Translations under genes and position numbers: made by a program
Notes under the pieces: model-generated
Databases searched by the model: none
Seen by the model: only the letters and a program-made list of their open reading frames with translations
Told to the model about the DNA's origin: nothing
From: Comamonadaceae bacterium
GTDB lineage: Bacteria; Pseudomonadota; Gammaproteobacteria; Burkholderiales; Burkholderiaceae_C
DNA: 5,473 nucleotides
NCBI GenBank assembly: GCA_027490485.1
Contig: JAIXYA010000065.1
Span: 1-5,473, forward strand
Direction: 5' to 3'
Shown: piece by piece, positions 3,995 through 5,473 of the stretch
Numbering within the stretch: position 1 is the first letter of the stretch
Layout of the letters: the number at the start of each line of letters is the position of its first letter

Positions 3995-5473
3995 TTATTT
4001 CAAAAGGTTACCAGAGGAAGGTTTTTCGGTGACGTACTCGACTTTGAATAAGCTCTTCAAAAAGCCGAAATAAGCCATACTTTCTGCCGCAGTCCAAGCT
4101 TTTGCATATTTAGAAACAGAGTCTTTGCGGTCTGCCACCGGAATGGGGGGCAATACAGCATTGATTTTTACAACACCATAACCTTTGGCACCCAAGTCCA
4201 CGCCCACCAACAAGGGGAGCTTGGCTGTATCAGAACGCATGGCTGCCTCAACCAAAGCTGTTGGCAGCTTTTGTGTTTGTTCACGAGAAATCACAACAGG
4301 CACTTGCAGTTTGGCCAATGACATATCTTTTTGCCAAGACGCAAGATTGTCTTTGCCTTCTTTTTTTGCCAGTTCCAAAGATTTTTGCGACAAAACAGCT
4401 TGGACTAGTATGGGCTTGACATCTTCAATTTGAAGACTGACTGAAGGCTTATGGGCAACCACTCTTGCCGATACCAACTGATTCGCCGCTGTTTCAATTG
4501 CTTCTGTATTGTTCTTTTTTTCTATAGCATCCGAGCTGAAGATAGCTTGTAAAAGCTTAGGGTTTGACCAAGGTGCCTTAGCTCCGCTCGCAGATTGTTT
4601 TGATATGTCTCTTGCGACTTGAACATCTAATTTCAATTTCTGCGCGACAGGCTTCAAACTGTCGGATTGCTCGTACACCATATTTGAAAATTGATCTGCA
4701 TACTCAGCATATTTTTTCTTGGCAAGATCGCTTTTTAAATCTTGCTCAAGAGAAGCTTTGGCTTCTTGGAAAGATGATTTGGCAGAGGACTTGATATCAG
4801 TCAGGCGAATAAGGTGAAAACCAAATTCGGTTTCAACCACCTCACTTATTTCGCCTTTTTTCAGCGAGAAGGCGACATCTTCAAAAGGTTTAACCATCGC
4901 ACCACGAGCGAAAAAATCCAGGTCCCCGCCTTTGGCGGATGAACCTGGGTCTTGAGAATTTTTGACAGCCAAATCAGCAAATGATTCAGGTGATTTACGA
5001 AGACTGGCGAGAAGAGACTTCGCCTTTTCAAGTGCGAGTTTTTTGTCGGCTGCACTGGCATCTTTAGGCGCTGAAATCAAAATATGACTGGCACGACGCT
5101 CTTCTTTGGCGTTAAGCAAATTTTGATTTTGTTCAAAATAAGTTCTTAAGTCAGCCTCAGACACAGTGATGGTTTTTTCAACAGTAGGAAGGTCCAGAAC
5201 AACATACTCAATATCAACAGTCTCAGACGTTTGGTATTCCTTGGCATGCTCAGTAAAGTAGTTTTTGATGTCTTCGTCGCTGGGTTTTGCAGAATCCAAG
5301 TAAAAAAAAAAAAAAAAAATAGCCACTTGAATTTCACGTTGCTGCAAAAAAGCATTCAGAGCTGTGGCAGCTTGCGATGGTGGGGAAAAACTGCTGGACC
5401 CAACACCACCAATGACTTGTCTCACAGACAAGTCAGACCTGACACGCGATTCAAAGATTTCTGGGGTCATGCC
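3995..5473 (-). CDS. ppiD: periplasmic folding factor PpiD / SurA-like parvulin protein (N-terminus off window)
   Basis: Membrane-anchored periplasmic chaperone with a parvulin-type peptidyl-prolyl isomerase domain that assists envelope protein folding. The visible part is GMTPEIFESRVRSDL onward, about 492 residues; related proteins have about 620-640, so the signal-anchor helix and start of the SurA-N-like domain (roughly 130-150 residues) lie beyond the right edge. The Met at 5470 is internal. Counting from that Met, the parvulin domain spans about 125-226: RRASHILI (125-132), the GGDLDFF loop (181-187), PFEDVAFSL (195-203) and EFGFHLIRL (215-223), with histidines H129 and H219 in the expected places. 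A long helical, K/Q/S-rich C-terminal region follows, with a hydrophobic strand near 388-394. Residues 52-56 are five Phe encoded by an 18-base T tract, odd for a soluble domain. In the E. coli homologue the parvulin domain has little or no isomerase activity, so the role may be mainly chaperone. tRNA-His lies downstream. Confidence 0.92.
   Translation of the reverse strand, partial: GMTPEIFESRVRSDLSVRQVIGGVGSSSFSPPSQAATALNAFLQQREIQVAIFFFFFYLDSAKPSDEDIKNYFTEHAKEYQTSETVDIEYVVLDLPTVEKTITVSEADLRTYFEQNQNLLNAKEERRASHILISAPKDASAADKKLALEKAKSLLASLRKSPESFADLAVKNSQDPGSSAKGGDLDFFARGAMVKPFEDVAFSLKKGEISEVVETEFGFHLIRLTDIKSSAKSSFQEAKASLEQDLKSDLAKKKYAEYADQFSNMVYEQSDSLKPVAQKLKLDVQVARDISKQSASGAKAPWSNPKLLQAIFSSDAIEKKNNTEAIETAANQLVSARVVAHKPSVSLQIEDVKPILVQAVLSQKSLELAKKEGKDNLASWQKDMSLAKLQVPVVISREQTQKLPTALVEAAMRSDTAKLPLLVGVDLGAKGYGVVKINAVLPPIPVADRKDSVSKYAKAWTAAESMAYFGFLKSLFKVEYVTEKPSSGNLLK
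5302..5319. repeat. 18-base homopolymer (A on plus strand) inside ppiD
   Basis: Eighteen uninterrupted A on the plus strand read as 18 T in the ppiD sense strand. They supply the last two bases of an ATT codon, five TTT codons and the first base of TAC. The present length keeps the frame open. One extra base gives a TGA 17 codons past the tract, and one fewer gives a TAA at 5148-5146. No other run in the window exceeds seven or eight bases. Confidence 0.95.

Noticed and set aside
5146..5355. 69-residue minus-strand reading frame with six Phe
   Set aside because: It is the alternative frame of ppiD through the T tract, with no ribosome-binding site; its only relevance is as the product of a one-base slip.
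1..5473. CRISPR array, insertion sequence, phage, toxin-antitoxin or defence island
   Set aside because: No spaced direct repeats, transposase, terminal inverted repeats or relevant protein families are visible; the tRNA shows no flanking att-like duplication within the window.

Overview
The window looks like ordinary chromosome from a betaproteobacterium of the order Burkholderiales. The SurE, quinone-reductase-like, PuuD-like and class V aminotransferase sequences all read most like Comamonadaceae relatives (Limnohabitans/Polaromonas/Rhodoferax type). That placement comes from remembered family sequences, not from a search. The DNA is more A/T-rich than usual for that family: two 60-base lines counted by hand gave 53 % GC in the reductase gene and 35 % in the right-hand gene. 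A low-GC, possibly planktonic or streamlined lineage would fit.

Layout, left to right. (1) Bases 1-700, minus strand: surE, missing its C-terminal end at the window edge. (2) 701-816: divergent intergenic region with weak candidate promoters for both flanking genes and a 15-base A/T-rich palindrome. (3) 817-1791, plus: a zinc-independent NAD(P)H:quinone oxidoreductase-like MDR protein, followed by a probable terminator. (4) 1878-2471, plus: a multi-spanning membrane protein resembling the membrane domain of urate hydroxylase PuuD, without a cytochrome part. (5) 2494-2532: a strong bidirectional terminator between convergent units. (6) Minus strand, read right to left: ppiD (periplasmic folding factor, N-terminus off the window), tRNA-His(GTG), a class V aminotransferase, and a 43-residue single-span membrane protein that ends at the shared terminator.

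The plus-strand pair appear to be separately transcribed. On the minus strand, tRNA-His, aminotransferase and small membrane protein lie so close together (33 and 19 bases apart, no obvious intervening terminator) that a mixed tRNA-mRNA transcript is likely. Its probable promoter has a perfect TATAAT box just upstream of the tRNA. No shared pathway joins all the genes. They are mainly housekeeping or conserved accessory functions: nucleotide salvage/stress, redox, amino-group transfer and envelope protein folding.

I see no mobile element, CRISPR array, phage gene, toxin-antitoxin or defence system, and no convincing undescribed system. The oddest item is an uninterrupted run of 18 A (18 T in the coding strand) inside ppiD. 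It encodes five consecutive phenylalanines, and a one-base change in it would truncate the protein. It is either an assembly/sequencing artefact or a possible slippage-prone site.
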